DNA of 64,000 bases from Brevibacterium aurantiacum (GTDB lineage: Bacteria > Actinomycetota > Actinomycetes > Actinomycetales > Brevibacteriaceae), in contig NZ_VLTK01000003.1 of the NCBI RefSeq assembly GCF_007558825.1, positions 372,001-436,000 of the forward strand, in the 5' to 3' direction. Position numbers and translations under genes: made by a program. Shown here piece by piece: positions 19,509 to 33,147 of this stretch; the first letter of the stretch is position 1, and every line of letters begins with the position of its first letter. A model generated the notes under the pieces. That model did not search any database, was not told the DNA's origin, and saw only the letters and a program-made list of their open reading frames with translations.

Positions 19509-20365
19509 TCAGCCCACTTGCGTCAGGGACTCGTTGAGCGAGCGTGCCGCTGCGCGCACGCCGTCTGCCCCGGCGCTGAGCACAGCGCGTGAGGTGGTGG
19601 CCAGAATCTGGTTGGCAGCGATCGCATCTGTGCCGAAGACGTCGATGAGCTCACTGATCCCGGCTCCCTGAGCCCCGACTCCCGGTGCCAGGATCGGCCC
19701 TCCGCACGCAGACGGGTCGAATCCGAGCTCGCGGGCGCCGGATCCGATCGTCGCTCCGACCACCAGGCCGAAGCGCCCGAGTCCCTGCGCGGACTCAGAC
19801 GAGTTGCGCGCAGCTACCTGGCCCACGATCGTCCCGGCAACGGAGTCTCCGAATCCCTCGACGGATTCTCCGCACTTGGCGTGCTGAACCTCTGCACCTT
19901 CCGGATTCGAGGTCAGCGCGAGGACGAAGACTCCCCGATCATGAGCATTCGCGAGTTCGAAGGCCGGATCCAGTGCCCCGAATCCGAGGTACGGAGACAC
20001 AGTGATCGAATCGGCGGCCAGCGCCGAGGCGGGATCGAGGTAGGCCCGTGCGTAGGCTCCCATGGTCGATCCGATGTCCCCGCGTTTGATGTCGAGGACA
20101 CTGATGAGATCGTGTTCCCTGCAGGCTGCGAGGGTCTCTTCGAGAACGGCGACTCCGGCCGAACCGTACTGCTCGTAGAAGGCTGACTGCGGTTTGACCG
20201 CAGCCACATTCCCGGCCAGCTCGGTCACCGTGCGCAGTGAGAATTCGCGCAGCCCTGCCGCTGTGCGCGGCAGCGACCAGGCCTCAAGGAGGTGGTCATG
20301 GGGGTCGATGCCCACACACAGCGGTCCGTGCTCGTCCATGGCCGCCTGTAGGCGGGCGCCGAACA

Positions 20366-20366
<1 letters not shown>
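19509..20366 (-). CDS. pyrF: Orotidine 5'-phosphate decarboxylase (type 2)
   Basis: A 285-aa long-form PyrF converting OMP to UMP. It shows LCVGIDPHDHLLEAW, AVKPQSAFYEQYGSAG, the catalytic DIKRGDIGSTM and APGVGAQG. The carB stop and pyrF start share a TGATG (ATG at 20366); a GTG one codon earlier is equally usable. This is the last gene of the pyr operon and is followed by a hairpin. Confidence 0.96.
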
Positions 20367-23641
<3,275 letters not shown>

Positions 23642-23650
23642 GGGTTCTCC

Positions 23651-24802
23651 TTAGGCCTGTGCGACCTGGGAAGCGGACATGAGGTCGATGAAGCGATCGA
23701 ACAGGTAGCTCGAATCGTGGGGCCCGGCTGCGGCCTCCGGATGGAATTGGACGGAGAACGCGGGGAGGTCGAGGCACTGGAGTCCTTCGACCACGTCATC
23801 GTTGAGGCACACGTGGGAGACGGCGACACGGCCGAAACTCTCATCATGTGGTGCCTGTGTCTCACTATCCAAAGGCGCGTCGACGGCGAAGCCGTGGTTC
23901 TGCGAGGTGATCTCGACTTTGTCTGTGGTGCGATCCATGACGGGGACGTTGATGCCGCGATGGCCGAAGGGCAGTTTGTATGTGCCGAAGCCCAGCGCTC
24001 GGCCCAGCAGCTGGTTGCCGAAGCAGATGCCGAAGAACGGGATCTTCGCGCCGAGGACCTCGCGGAGTAGTTCGACCTGAGCATCGGCGGTCGCTGGGTC
24101 CCCGGGACCATTGGAGAAGAAGACTCCGTCGACACCCAATGCCGTGATCTCGGCGAAGCTCGTCGTGGCGGGCAGAACGTGGACGTCGATGCCCCGTTCG
24201 CTCAGGCGTTGGGGGGTCATCGACTTGATACCCAGGTCCAGGGCTGCGACGCTGAACTTCTTCTCGCCCACTGCGGGGATGAGCTGGGGCTCGGTGATCG
24301 AGACCTCTTCGGCCAGTTTCGCTCCGGCCATGTGCGGTGAGGCCTGGACCTTGGCCAGCAGCTCATCGTCGTCGGCCTCGGCGGCAGGACCGGAGAAGAT
24401 TCCCATGCGCATTGCACCGGCTTCGCGCAGATGCAGTGTCAGGGCACGGGTGTCGACGTCGCTGATGCCCACGATGCCCGATTCTTCGAGGCGGGTGGAC
24501 AGGTCTCCGATGGAGCGCCAGTTCGAGGACACGCGCGACGCGTCACGGACAACGTAGCCGGCGACCCAGATCTTCGCCGATTCGTCATCATCATCGGTGA
24601 TTCCCGTGTTGCCGATGTGCGGCGCGGTCTGGATCACTATCTGACGATGATAGGACGGGTCGGTCAGGGTCTCCTGATAACCGGACATTGCGGTGACGAA
24701 GACCGCTTCGCCCAGGGTCTCTCCGATAGCGCCGTAGGCAGAGCCTCGGAACGTGCGTCCGTCTTCGAGGACGAGGACAGCAGGTGTGGTGGACAGTCTC
24801 AT
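23651..24802 (-). CDS. carA: Carbamoyl-phosphate synthase small chain
   Basis: A 383-aa glutaminase subunit delivering ammonia to CarB. The class I amidotransferase nucleophile is in [16 protein letters not shown], with the His/Glu pair in [16 protein letters not shown]. The N-terminal CPSase domain starts [18 protein letters not shown] and has [10 protein letters not shown]. The start overlaps the preceding PH-like gene by ATGA. Confidence 0.97.
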   Translation of the reverse strand: MRLSTTPAVLVLEDGRTFRGSAYGAIGETLGEAVFVTAMSGYQETLTDPSYHRQIVIQTAPHIGNTGITDDDDESAKIWVAGYVVRDASRVSSNWRSIGDLSTRLEESGIVGISDVDTRALTLHLREAGAMRMGIFSGPAAEADDDELLAKVQASPHMAGAKLAEEVSITEPQLIPAVGEKKFSVAALDLGIKSMTPQRLSERGIDVHVLPATTSFAEITALGVDGVFFSNGPGDPATADAQVELLREVLGAKIPFFGICFGNQLLGRALGFGTYKLPFGHRGINVPVMDRTTDKVEITSQNHGFAVDAPLDSETQAPHDESFGRVAVSHVCLNDDVVEGLQCLDLPAFSVQFHPEAAAGPHDSSYLFDRFIDLMSASQVAQA

Positions 24803-25293
24803 TGTGCCTCTTCGATCATTTCGCGGATGCGGTCGACGGTGGGGTTGGTGCTGGCGGCGTAGCGCGCGCGGAAGCCGGTGTCGACGAGGGTCTCCCCCAG
24901 CCGCCAGGTGATGCGCACGATGCCGCCGCGTTCGACGAATTTGCCGATCATGCCGGCGGTGGTGTCGACGGAGACGATATCGCGCCTGGGGATCAGGAAG
25001 TCCTCACGACCCGCGAGATCCATGACCACCCCGCCGTCGGTGATGACGATCTCTCCCGTGGTGCGGATGCCGAGACCATGGACGGCGACTCGTTCGAGCG
25101 GATGTCCGGCCAGGGTCGTCGACACATATGACCCTTCGACGGGGTCCGCGACGGGTTTGATTCCCATATGTGGTTTCGCCGGCTGCGGCACCACTGTCTG
25201 GCTCTTCTTTCGTCGGCTCCACCCCCAGGTGATCGCGAGGATCAGGAGGAGGAAGACGACTGCGATGATGATGACGCTTACTGGTCTGTCCAT
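24799..25293 (-). CDS. PH-like-domain membrane protein in the pyr operon
   Basis: A 164-aa protein with one N-terminal helix ([20 protein letters not shown], about 5-24), a basic RRKK stop, and a soluble domain (about 55-155) of beta character with [19 protein letters not shown] and [17 protein letters not shown]. Related PH-like proteins occur between pyrC and carA in many Actinobacteria; function unknown. It overlaps the pyrC 3' end by 16 nt and carA by ATGA, so it is firmly embedded in the operon. A role in anchoring or regulating the pyrimidine enzymes is only a guess from context. Confidence 0.8.
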   Translation of the reverse strand: MDRPVSVIIIAVVFLLLILAITWGWSRRKKSQTVVPQPAKPHMGIKPVADPVEGSYVSTTLAGHPLERVAVHGLGIRTTGEIVITDGGVVMDLAGREDFLIPRRDIVSVDTTAGMIGKFVERGGIVRITWRLGETLVDTGFRARYAASTNPTVDRIREMIEEAQ

Positions 25294-26597
25294 GATGCTC
25301 CTGCCGGGTGGGGTGTGCTGAGTCGTCCGCCGGAGAGCACACGGTGGCCGTAGAAGAACGTGTCGGTGATCGAGGTGGAGACCTCAAGACCGGCAAACGG
25401 GTTGTTGCGACCCTTCGTCGCATGGTCGGCGGGCACGATCGTGTGCGTGGAGTTCGGGTCGATGAGCACGATGTTGGCACTGGAGCCGCTCTCGAGGCTG
25501 CCGTGTCCTGTTGCTCCGGTGATGCGTGCCGGTGTTGCCGACATCACGCGGGCGAGGTCGCGGTAGTCGAAGTCGTAGTCGGACATCGCCTCGACGACGA
25601 TGGGCAGCGCTGTCTCCATGCCGACCATGCCCATGGCCGCTGCCGTCCATTCGCTGCATTTGTGTTCGGCTGTATGCGGAGCGTGGTCGGTGCCGATGAC
25701 GTCGATCGTGCCGTCGGCAAGCGCTTCGCGCAGTGCGGTGACGTCGGCTTCGGTCCGCAGCGGCGGGTTCACCTTGTAGACGGGGTCGAAGCTGCGGACG
25801 AGTTCGTCGGTGAGCATCAGGTGGTGCGGGGTGACCTCGGCGGTGATCTCGACTCCGCGGGACTTCGCCCAGCGGATGATGTCGACGCTGCCCTTGGTCG
25901 ATACATGGCAGATGTGCAGCCGCGAGCCCACATGTTCGGCCAGGAGCACGTCGCGGGCGATGATCGATTCCTCGGCCACCGCCGGCCAGCCGGGAAGTCC
26001 CAGCTCCGCAGAGACGACGCCCTCGTTCATCTGCGCCCCCTCGGTCAGTCGCGGCTCCTGGGCGTGCTGGGCGATGACTCCGTCGAAGGTCTTGACGTAC
26101 TCGAGTGCCCTACGCATGAGCAGCGGGTCTGAGACGCAGATGCCGTCGTCGGAGAAGATCCGAACTCGAGCCGCCGAGCGGGCCATGGCTCCGATTTCGG
26201 CGAGGTTCTGTCCCTCCAGGCCGATGGTCACGGCTCCGATGGGCACGACTTCGGTGTAGCCGGCTGTCCGGCCGAGTCGGTGGACCTGTTCGACGACGCC
26301 TGCGGTGTCCGCGACGGGGGCTGTGTTCGCCATCGCATGAACGCAGGTGAAGCCGCCCGAGGCGGCCGCGCGCGACCCGCTCAGGATCGTCTCCGCATCT
26401 TCTTTGCCCGGTTCCCGCAGGTGTGTGTGCATGTCGACGAGGCCGGGCAGGGCGATGAGCCCGTCGGCGTTCACGAGTTCCACATCGCTGCCGTCGGGGT
26501 CGAGCAGATCGGGGTCGACGATGGTCGAATCCTTGATCGCAATATCGGCGATTCCCTGGCCCAGCACGTTCGCACCGCGGATCAGATAATCAGTCAT
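25278..26597 (-). CDS. pyrC: Dihydroorotase (type I)
   Basis: A 439-aa zinc amidohydrolase closing carbamoyl aspartate to dihydroorotate. Metal ligands appear in [19 protein letters not shown], in [10 protein letters not shown], in [14 protein letters not shown] and in [14 protein letters not shown]. The metal-bridging Lys position found in the hydantoinase-like group appears replaced by Asp in FSDDGICV, as in type I dihydroorotases. It overlaps pyrB by 8 nt. Confidence 0.96.
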   Translation of the reverse strand: MTDYLIRGANVLGQGIADIAIKDSTIVDPDLLDPDGSDVELVNADGLIALPGLVDMHTHLREPGKEDAETILSGSRAAASGGFTCVHAMANTAPVADTAGVVEQVHRLGRTAGYTEVVPIGAVTIGLEGQNLAEIGAMARSAARVRIFSDDGICVSDPLLMRRALEYVKTFDGVIAQHAQEPRLTEGAQMNEGVVSAELGLPGWPAVAEESIIARDVLLAEHVGSRLHICHVSTKGSVDIIRWAKSRGVEITAEVTPHHLMLTDELVRSFDPVYKVNPPLRTEADVTALREALADGTIDVIGTDHAPHTAEHKCSEWTAAAMGMVGMETALPIVVEAMSDYDFDYRDLARVMSATPARITGATGHGSLESGSSANIVLIDPNSTHTIVPADHATKGRNNPFAGLEVSTSITDTFFYGHRVLSGGRLSTPHPAGASWTDQ

Positions 26598-27570
26598 TGG
26601 TCTCCTCCTGACCTGTCAAGAGGCGGTACAGGACCGCCATTCGTACGCTCACTCCGTTCTCAACCTGGTCGAGGATGAGGGCGCGCGGTGAGTCGGCGGC
26701 TGCCGCTGAGATCTCGAAGCCGCGGTTCATCGGCCCCGGGTGCATGATGAATGTCTCCTTGGGCAGTCCGGCCAGCCGGGCTGCGGAGAGTCCCCACAGT
26801 CGTGCGTATTCGCGTTCGTTGGGGAAGAACGATTCGTGCATGCGCTCGTGCTGGACGCGCAGCATCATCACGGCTGCGAACTCCTCGGAGTGCAGCGCCT
26901 CGTCGAGGTCGTAGTGCAGAGTCACGGGCCAGGTTTCAACGCCCCATGGAAGCAGCGTCGGGGGTGCGATGAGGTGAACTTCGGCGCCGAGGTTGGCCAG
27001 CAGATGGACGTTCGACCGTGCTACGCGTGAGTGCAGCACGTCACCGACGATGGCGACCTTTGCGCCGTCAAGCCCTCGACCCCGCGGTCCGTCCTTGACC
27101 GCCCCTGAAGCGGAGAACCCGCCGAGGGCGCGACGCAGGGTGAAGGCATCGAGCAGCGCCTGCGTGGGGTGTTCGTGAGTGCCGTCGCCGGCGTTGACGA
27201 CGGGGACGTCGATCCAGCCGGTGTGGGCCAGTCGATGCGGGGTGCCCGATCCGGGATGTCGGACGACGAGCGCATCGGCGCCCATGGCCGAAATGGTCTG
27301 GATCGTGTCCTGCAGGCTTTCGCCCTTGGATACGGACGAGCCTTTGGCGGAGAAATTGAGGACGTCGGCCGAGAGCCTTTTGGCAGCGGCTTCGAAGGAC
27401 AGGCGGGTGCGCGTCGAATCCTCGAAGAACAGATTGACCACGGTGCGTCCACGCAGCACGGGCAGCTTCTTGACCTCGCGTTCGGAGACCTGTGTCATCT
27501 CCTCGGCGATGTCGAGGATCGAGATGGCGTCTTCGCGGCTCAGCGAGACGGTGTCGAGGAGGTGCTTCAT
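26590..27570 (-). CDS. pyrB: Aspartate carbamoyltransferase catalytic chain
   Basis: A 326-aa enzyme joining carbamoyl phosphate and aspartate. The carbamoyl-phosphate loop is [20 protein letters not shown], the 80s loop [16 protein letters not shown], then [13 protein letters not shown] and [12 protein letters not shown] Gly/Ala-rich stretch (about 165-185) lengthens one loop. No regulatory PyrI is present. The start overlaps the pyrR stop by ATGA. Confidence 0.97.
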   Translation of the reverse strand: MKHLLDTVSLSREDAISILDIAEEMTQVSEREVKKLPVLRGRTVVNLFFEDSTRTRLSFEAAAKRLSADVLNFSAKGSSVSKGESLQDTIQTISAMGADALVVRHPGSGTPHRLAHTGWIDVPVVNAGDGTHEHPTQALLDAFTLRRALGGFSASGAVKDGPRGRGLDGAKVAIVGDVLHSRVARSNVHLLANLGAEVHLIAPPTLLPWGVETWPVTLHYDLDEALHSEEFAAVMMLRVQHERMHESFFPNEREYARLWGLSAARLAGLPKETFIMHPGPMNRGFEISAAAADSPRALILDQVENGVSVRMAVLYRLLTGQEETND

Positions 27571-28118
27571 TCGCGGCCCCCCGAGATCGTGACGCCGTCT
27601 TCGCCGTCGATCTCCGCCAGGGAGACGTTGACGCGTTCGCTGCTCGAGGTGGGCAGGTTCTTGCCGACGTGGTCGGCTCGGATCGGCAGGTCACGGTGGC
27701 CCCGGTCGACGAGGACGGCGAGCCGGACCCTGGACGGACGACCCAGATCGGAGAGCGCATCGAGTGCAGCTCTGATCGTGCGGCCGGAGAAGAGCACATC
27801 GTCGACGAGGACGACGGTCTTGGCATCGATGCCCTCGGCGGGGATGGTGGTGGGTTCTGGAGCGCGGTAGGAGCCGCTGCGCAGATCGTCACGGTACATC
27901 GTGATGTCGAGGCTTCCGACGAGTTCGCCTGCCATCTCCGGACGCCCGGAGATCGAGGCGATCTGTTCTGCCAGTCGAGTGGCCAAGGGCACCCCGCGGC
28001 GTGGGATGCCGAGCAGAACGAGGTCGCCGCTGCCTTTGTTGGACTCGATGATCTCGTGGGCGATACGGGTCATTGCCCGCTTCATATCTGGGGCATCGAG
28101 CACTGTTCGCTGTGTCAT
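27567..28118 (-). CDS. pyrR: PyrR bifunctional pyrimidine operon regulator / uracil phosphoribosyltransferase
   Basis: A 183-aa PRTase-fold RNA-binding regulator. The PRPP motif is [21 protein letters not shown], with the flexible-loop region [12 protein letters not shown] and [17 protein letters not shown] substrate motif [15 protein letters not shown]. It heads the pyr operon and should repress it when UMP or UTP is high. A PyrR-type RNA motif lies 14 nt upstream of its ATG and overlaps the ribosome-binding region, pointing to translational repression as known in mycobacteria. Confidence 0.96.
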   Translation of the reverse strand: MTQRTVLDAPDMKRAMTRIAHEIIESNKGSGDLVLLGIPRRGVPLATRLAEQIASISGRPEMAGELVGSLDITMYRDDLRSGSYRAPEPTTIPAEGIDAKTVVLVDDVLFSGRTIRAALDALSDLGRPSRVRLAVLVDRGHRDLPIRADHVGKNLPTSSSERVNVSLAEIDGEDGVTISGGRE

Positions 28119-28131
28119 GCTTCCCCTTCTC

Positions 28132-28145
28132 CGCCTCTCCGGACG
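28132..28145 (-). promoter_or_regulatory. PyrR-binding RNA motif in pyrR leader
   Basis: On the transcript this reads CGUCCGGAGAGGCG and matches the PyrR loop consensus ARUCCNGNGAGGYU at all but the first and last positions. Flanking CCACC and GGCGG can pair around it with one mismatch. It lies immediately before the AGAAGGGG ribosome-binding site of pyrR. Binding of PyrR would be expected to hide that site. Confidence 0.7.
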
Positions 28146-28170
28146 GTGGTTAAAGGAGTGGTTCGATTCG

Positions 28171-28176
28171 ATTGTA
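28171..28176 (-). promoter_or_regulatory. -10 element of the pyr operon promoter
   Basis: TACAAT on the minus strand, 53 bp upstream of the pyrR ATG. The -35 region 17 bp further upstream (ACCGAC) is weak. It lies between the nusB hairpin and the PyrR motif, exactly where the operon promoter is expected, and implies a leader of about 45 nt. Confidence 0.55.
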
Positions 28177-28200
28177 GTCCTCGTATGAGTGAGGTCGGTG

Positions 28201-28225
28201 CGCGGGTCCGGATTCCGGACCCGCG
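28201..28225 (-). terminator. Hairpin after nusB
   Basis: A near-perfect palindrome with 12-bp arms (cgcgggtccgga and its complement) around a single central base, starting 4 nt beyond the nusB stop. It separates the efp-nusB transcript from the pyr promoter. No T tract is present. Confidence 0.65.
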
Positions 28226-28228
28226 GAC

Positions 28229-28636
28229 TCAGATCAGGGTGGGCTTGACGTCCAGGACGCGTGAGAGCAGTCCCGAGATGAACCCTGGCGAGTCGTCCGT
28301 TGAGAACTGTTTGGCCAGCGAGACGGCTTCGTCGATGGCTGCCTTGTCAGGCACCTCATCGTTGAAGAGGATCTCCCAGGTTCCGATCTGGAGCAGGGCC
28401 AGGTCGACGGCCGGCATCCGCTCCAGAGTCCAGCCCTCCGCGTAGGTGGCGATGATCTCGTCGATCTCGTCACGATGGCTCGTGACTCCTTCGACGATCT
28501 CCACCGCGTAGGCCTTCATCGGATAGTCGGGGTCGTTGGACCGCATGGTCACGACCTGATCGGTGTCGAGGCGACGCTGTCCTGCCTCGAACATGAGTTC
28601 CAAGGCCCGACGGCGGGCCCGCGTTCGTGCTGACAC
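28229..28636 (-). CDS. nusB: Transcription antitermination factor NusB
   Basis: A 135-aa all-helical RNA-binding protein acting with NusE (S10) in rRNA antitermination. Family motifs: [19 protein letters not shown] at the N-terminus, and [33 protein letters not shown] split across two helices. The GTG start directly abuts the efp TAA stop, so the two are coupled. Confidence 0.95.
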   Translation of the reverse strand: MSARTRARRRALELMFEAGQRRLDTDQVVTMRSNDPDYPMKAYAVEIVEGVTSHRDEIDEIIATYAEGWTLERMPAVDLALLQIGTWEILFNDEVPDKAAIDEAVSLAKQFSTDDSPGFISGLLSRVLDVKPTLI

Positions 28637-29197
28637 TTACTTGACGCGACCCAGGTAGTCGCCGTTGCGGGTGTCCACCTTGACCTTGGTGCCCTCTTCG
28701 AGGAACAGGGGCACCTGGATGTCGTAGCCGGTCTCCAGCGTTGCAGGCTTGGAGCCACCGGTCGAGCGGTCGCCCTGCAGCCCAGGTTCCGTGTGGGTGA
28801 TCAGCAGCTCGACCGAAGGCGGCAGTTCCACAGAGAGCGCGGTGCCCTCGTGGAAGGAGATCTGCAGGTTCTGGTTCTCGAGCATGTAGTTGGCGGCATC
28901 GCCGACGAGGTCGGGAGAGACGCTGACCTGGTCGTAGTCCTCGGCGTCCATGAAGACGTAGTCGGTGCCGTCATGGTAGAGGTACTGCATATCGCGACGG
29001 TCGACATTGGCTGTCTCGACCTTGGTCCCGGCGTTGAAGGTCTTGTCGATGATCTTGCCGGAGATGACGTTCTTGAGCTTGGTGCGGACGAATGCCGGAC
29101 CTTTGCCGGGCTTGACGTGCTGGAACTCCAGCACCTGCCACAGCTGCTTGTCGATATTGAGCACAAGGCCGTTCTTCAGGTCGTTGGTTGAAGCCAC
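28637..29197 (-). CDS. efp: Elongation factor P, PGKGP-loop type
   Basis: A 186-aa EF-P that relieves ribosome stalling at polyproline. The three beta-barrel domains are complete (IRTKL-type KOW-like domain, then [20 protein letters not shown], then the C-terminal [15 protein letters not shown]). The tip loop is [14 protein letters not shown] with Lys32 flanked symmetrically as PGKGP, the actinobacterial subfamily reported to work without lysine modification. The frame runs to 29266, but the GTG at 29197 has AAGGA seven bases upstream and gives the normal length. Confidence 0.96.
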   Translation of the reverse strand: MASTNDLKNGLVLNIDKQLWQVLEFQHVKPGKGPAFVRTKLKNVISGKIIDKTFNAGTKVETANVDRRDMQYLYHDGTDYVFMDAEDYDQVSVSPDLVGDAANYMLENQNLQISFHEGTALSVELPPSVELLITHTEPGLQGDRSTGGSKPATLETGYDIQVPLFLEEGTKVKVDTRNGDYLGRVK

Positions 29198-29312
29198 TAA
29201 TTCGTCCTTCTTCGTGTCAGTCTTGGCCACCGCGAGGTGATTTGGTGTGTCTGGCAGTTTCGCCAAACAGCAATTCTAGCAAGCTCGGGTAGCAGCTGCC
29301 ATCTTGGGCCAC

Positions 29313-30428
29313 TCAGCCCAGATCTGTGCCGAGCATGACGCGGGGCGAGTCCTCGCCGATCTCCTGGTAGGCCGTGTGGAGAATTGAGACGTCCGGGATC
29401 TCCACCGTCGTGGGTGCGCCCACCTCGCTCAGCAGCACCATGCGCAGCATCGAACCGCGCGCCTTCTTGTCTCGCTTCATCGTATCCAGGAGCTGCGGCC
29501 AGACATCGGCACGGTAGGCGATGGGCAGGCCCAGCTTGGTCAGCAGCTCACGATGGAGGTCGACGGTCTCCGGCGAGAGGCTCTTGACCATCGCCGCTAC
29601 CTCGGCGGCGAAGACCATGCCCACGGATACCGCGGCGCCGTGGCGCCACTGATAGCGCTCTTTGTGCTCGATGGCGTGGGCGAGGGTGTGGCCGTAGTTG
29701 AGGATCTCGCGGCGTCCGGACTCCTTGTAGTCGTCTGCGACGACCTCGGCCTTGACGGCGATGGCGCGTTCGATGAGCTCACGCAGGACGGGACCATCCA
29801 CCTCGGCGATCTCAGCCTTCGAATGCCTGCTCACCAGATCGAGGATCGCGGGATCGGCGATGAAGCCGGTCTTGACCACCTCGGCGAGGCCGGTGAAGAG
29901 CTCGTTCTCCGGCAGCGTCTGCAGGGTGTCGAGGTCCACGAGGACGCCCTGGGGCGCGTGGAAGGAACCGACGAGGTTCTTGCCTTCAGCGGTGTTGATT
30001 CCGGTCTTGCCGCCGATGGCCGCATCGACCATTCCGAGGACCGTGGTGGGAATGTGGATGACGGAGATTCCGCGCAGCCAGGTTGCTGCGACGAAGCCGC
30101 CGAGGTCGGAGACGGCTCCTCCGCCGACAGTGATGATGGCATCGGTGCGGGTGAAGTCGCTCTGACCGAGGACCTGCCAGCAGAACGCGGCGACCTGCAC
30201 ATGTTTGGCTTCCTCCGCATCGGGGATCTCGGCCACAATCGCATCGAGACCCGTTGCACGCAGGTCATCACGGACCGTCTCCCCTGTTGTCCGCAGAGCC
30301 CGCGGATGGATGACGAGCACCTTCTCGACGCGGGGACCGAGGAGCTCGGGAAGTTCGCCCAGGAGACCTTGGCCCACGAGAACCGGATAGTTCCCGCCGG
30401 CTTCGACATTGATGCGTGTGAGACTCAT
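29313..30428 (-). CDS. aroB: 3-dehydroquinate synthase
   Basis: A 371-aa NAD- and metal-dependent enzyme of the shikimate pathway. NAD-binding and catalytic elements are ITVGGGAVSDLGGFVAATWLRG, IPTTVLGMVDAAIGGKTGIN, AEVVKTGFIAD and the metal ligands in LNYGHTLAHAIEH. The open frame extends to 30659, but the ATG at 30428 begins the conserved MSLTRINVEAGGNYPVLVG; a GGGGA element lies about ten bases upstream. aroK ends 79 nt upstream. Confidence 0.96.
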   Translation of the reverse strand: MSLTRINVEAGGNYPVLVGQGLLGELPELLGPRVEKVLVIHPRALRTTGETVRDDLRATGLDAIVAEIPDAEEAKHVQVAAFCWQVLGQSDFTRTDAIITVGGGAVSDLGGFVAATWLRGISVIHIPTTVLGMVDAAIGGKTGINTAEGKNLVGSFHAPQGVLVDLDTLQTLPENELFTGLAEVVKTGFIADPAILDLVSRHSKAEIAEVDGPVLRELIERAIAVKAEVVADDYKESGRREILNYGHTLAHAIEHKERYQWRHGAAVSVGMVFAAEVAAMVKSLSPETVDLHRELLTKLGLPIAYRADVWPQLLDTMKRDKKARGSMLRMVLLSEVGAPTTVEIPDVSILHTAYQEIGEDSPRVMLGTDLG

Positions 30429-30507
30429 TCGTGCACTTTCCCCTTTGCTGCCTCCGGGCATGACATGACCGCGGTGGCTGAACTCTGAACCGGTTGCGAC
30501 CTCAAGC

Positions 30508-31131
30508 CTAACTCTCCGGGTCGCGGCCCGAGTACTTGGCATACTCCTCCGCACGCTGCAGACCGGTGAGGACGTCGACGACGCGGTTGACGATGGTCGA
30601 GGGATGCGAATTCGAGGCATGTACACGGAAGGTCGCGACCTGATCATAGAGAGGTTCACGCTCGTTCACGAGCGCCAACCAGTTCTCGACCGGGGTTCCC
30701 GCACCGCGCAGCAGCGGTCTGTGCGGGGAGTTCAGTCGAGTCACGACGGTGTCGACATCGATGTCGATGTGCACGACCTTGATCGCGGGATGGCCCAGCT
30801 GGGCACGGGTGCCCGGGTTGAGAATCGCTCCCCCGCCCAGGGAGACGATGCCTGGACGGTCGAGCAGACGACGCAGGGCGCGCCGGACGACCTCGCGTTC
30901 GATCCGTCGGAAATGGTCCTCACCACGCTCGACGAAGATCTCTGCGATGACGCCGTACTTGTCGACGATGTTCGCATCGGTGTCGATGAGCGGCAGATCG
31001 AGACGATCAGCCAGGAGACGACCGATCGTGGATTTGCCGGCCGCAGGCGGTCCAGTCAGGACGATGCGCGACTGCGAGGCCGGGACCGGTTCCAGCGGTG
31101 GAACCGGTTTCGGGTGCGGGCGTTGAGTCAT
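30508..31131 (-). CDS. aroK: Shikimate kinase
   Basis: A 207-aa P-loop kinase phosphorylating shikimate. Walker A is [19 protein letters not shown], the substrate Asp in [23 protein letters not shown], the GGGA loop [12 protein letters not shown] and lid Arg in PHRPLLRG. The first 20 residues are Pro-rich and unconserved. The start overlaps aroC by ATGA. Confidence 0.96.
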   Translation of the reverse strand: MTQRPHPKPVPPLEPVPASQSRIVLTGPPAAGKSTIGRLLADRLDLPLIDTDANIVDKYGVIAEIFVERGEDHFRRIEREVVRRALRRLLDRPGIVSLGGGAILNPGTRAQLGHPAIKVVHIDIDVDTVVTRLNSPHRPLLRGAGTPVENWLALVNEREPLYDQVATFRVHASNSHPSTIVNRVVDVLTGLQRAEEYAKYSGRDPES

Positions 31132-32333
31132 CGGCCGATGCGGAGGTTCTCCGGAATGGCCGCCACGTAGGCATCCAGGTTCCGCTTGGTCTCGGCCACG
31201 GAGTCTCCGCCGAACTTCTCCACCACTGCCTCGGCGAGAACGAGAGCCACCATCGCCTCAGCCACGACACCGGAGGCTGGAACCGCGCACACGTCTGAGC
31301 GCTGGTGGTTGGCCTTGGCAGGTTCACCGGTGACGACGTCGACGGTGGCCAGAGCGCGTGGGACCGTAGCGATGGGCTTCATGCCTGCCCGGACTCGCAG
31401 CGGTCCACCTGTCGACATTCCGCCCTCGGTGCCGCCTGCGCGGTTGCTGACGCGTCGGATAACCTCGTCACCCACGGCGAGTTCATCGTGGGCTGCGGAC
31501 CCGGGGCGCCTGGTAGTGAGGAAGCCGTCGCCGACCTCGACGCCCTTGATCGCCTGAATGCCCATCAGGGCCCCGGCAAGTCGGGAGTCGAGCCGACGGT
31601 CCCAGTGGACGTGCGAGCCAAGACCGGGCGGCAGGTCATAGGCGAGAACCTCGACGACTCCACCGAGGGTGTCGCCAGCCTTCTTCGCAGCATCGATCTG
31701 CTCAACCATGCGAGCGGAGAGTTCCGGGTCGAAACAGCGCACGGGATCGGCATCGAGTGCGTCGACGTCCGTTGCCGACGGCAATGCTGGTTCGGTCGCA
31801 GTCTCTGCGGATTCCGCAGCCGTGCCGATTGCCACGGTATGGGAGACGAGCGTGATGCCGAGTTCGCCCAGGAAGTTCGCGGCGATGGTGCCCAACGCCA
31901 CACGCATTGCCGTTTCTCGGGCCGAGGCACGTTCGAGGATCGGTCGAGCCTCGTCGAATCCGTATTTCTGCATGCCGACGATATCGGCATGACCGGGCCG
32001 CGGTCGGGTCAGCGGGGCGTTCCGAGCCTGACCGGCGAGTTCGTCCTCGTCGATCGGGTCGGGGCTCATCACGGTCTCCCATTTGGGCCATTCCGTGTTC
32101 CCGACCTCGACGGCCACGGGTGAGCCCAATGTCTGCCCGTGTCGCACTCCGCCGAGGAGGCGAACCTCGTCGGCTTCGAACTTCATCCGCGCTCCACGGC
32201 CATAGCCCAGTCTGCGTCGAGCTAAGCTCGCGCGGATGTCTTCCCTGGTGATAGGAACGTGGGCGGGAAGCCCCTCAATGATCCCAGTCAGCGCTTCGCC
32301 GTGGGATTCGCCTGCAGTCAGCCATCTCAACAT
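31128..32333 (-). CDS. aroC: Chorismate synthase
   Basis: A 401-aa FMN-dependent enzyme producing chorismate, the substrate of TrpE encoded elsewhere in the window. Signatures are [64 protein letters not shown] split over the family motif, and [24 protein letters not shown] short Ala/Thr/Glu-rich insertion lies near residue 180. Confidence 0.97.
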   Translation of the reverse strand: MLRWLTAGESHGEALTGIIEGLPAHVPITREDIRASLARRRLGYGRGARMKFEADEVRLLGGVRHGQTLGSPVAVEVGNTEWPKWETVMSPDPIDEDELAGQARNAPLTRPRPGHADIVGMQKYGFDEARPILERASARETAMRVALGTIAANFLGELGITLVSHTVAIGTAAESAETATEPALPSATDVDALDADPVRCFDPELSARMVEQIDAAKKAGDTLGGVVEVLAYDLPPGLGSHVHWDRRLDSRLAGALMGIQAIKGVEVGDGFLTTRRPGSAAHDELAVGDEVIRRVSNRAGGTEGGMSTGGPLRVRAGMKPIATVPRALATVDVVTGEPAKANHQRSDVCAVPASGVVAEAMVALVLAEAVVEKFGGDSVAETKRNLDAYVAAIPENLRIGR

Positions 32334-32343
32334 TCAACCGATT

Positions 32344-33120
32344 CTACAAAAGGATTGGGCCAAGCACCGACCCGAACCACATTCCGGATAGCATTGCCGG
32401 TCCGAATGCGATCGTCGTCGCCTTCAGGCTGCGTTTCGCAGCGGCTGCCAGGAGGGCTGCGATGCCGGCGATGAGCATCATGATGATGAAGACGAGCGCC
32501 GGTGCCCATGGGGAGAACAGTGTGGGCACACCGAATACGACGAACGCCAGTTTGACGTCGCCGAGGCCCATCGTGCGCGCGTGCATCACCCGTCCGCTCA
32601 GGTAGAGGACGCCGAAGAACAGGACCCCGGCGACTCCGGCGATGAGACCGAGGCCCCAGATGGCGGACTCCCCCAGCAGCTGCCCGAGAACGAAGGTGAG
32701 AAGTTCGATTCCGATGAGCGGATACACGATCCGATCCGGCAGCCGATGGATGACGATGTCGACGACAGCGAGGTACGGGGTGGCAGCGGCCGCTGCACCC
32801 AGGCTCAGAGCCAGCAGAAGCCGGTCGACGGACCCGATGTCGGCACTATGACCGGCGCCTGACATTGAGCCGGCATCGGATAGTGAGCCGGAGCCGGGTG
32901 CCGCGCCGGCGGCGGGGAAGAGCAGTGCGGCCGCAACTGCCAAGACGATGCCGAGGATCACTAAGGGCAGAGGGCGGAAAAGACGAGTCTTCGCGAGCAC
33001 GGCAGCGTGGTCGTCATCGGCCAGCCACCACGAGGTGCTGCGGGCCAGGAGAATGCCGAGACCAGCACTGATGACGGCGCTGACTCCGATCGGCCACCCG
33101 TGGAGAACTCCGATGTCCAC
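32344..33120 (-). CDS. A24 prepilin peptidase-like membrane protease
   Basis: A 258-aa polytopic membrane protein with about seven hydrophobic segments. The two catalytic aspartates of the A24 family are visible in VVDIVIHRLPDRIVYP and in GLGDVKLAFVVFG. The cytoplasmic cysteine/methyltransferase domain of classic PilD is absent, as in TadV/FlaK-like short forms; a Gly/Ser-rich insertion sits near residues 72-95. It would cleave type IV pilin-like leaders. It sits 10 nt after... the aroE side and before aroC in the transcript, although no pilus genes are nearby. Confidence 0.85.
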   Translation of the reverse strand: MDIGVLHGWPIGVSAVISAGLGILLARSTSWWLADDDHAAVLAKTRLFRPLPLVILGIVLAVAAALLFPAAGAAPGSGSLSDAGSMSGAGHSADIGSVDRLLLALSLGAAAAATPYLAVVDIVIHRLPDRIVYPLIGIELLTFVLGQLLGESAIWGLGLIAGVAGVLFFGVLYLSGRVMHARTMGLGDVKLAFVVFGVPTLFSPWAPALVFIIMMLIAGIAALLAAAAKRSLKATTIAFGPAMLSGMWFGSVLGPILL

Positions 33121-33147
33121 CCTCGCCCGCCCTTTCCGTCCTTCTGG

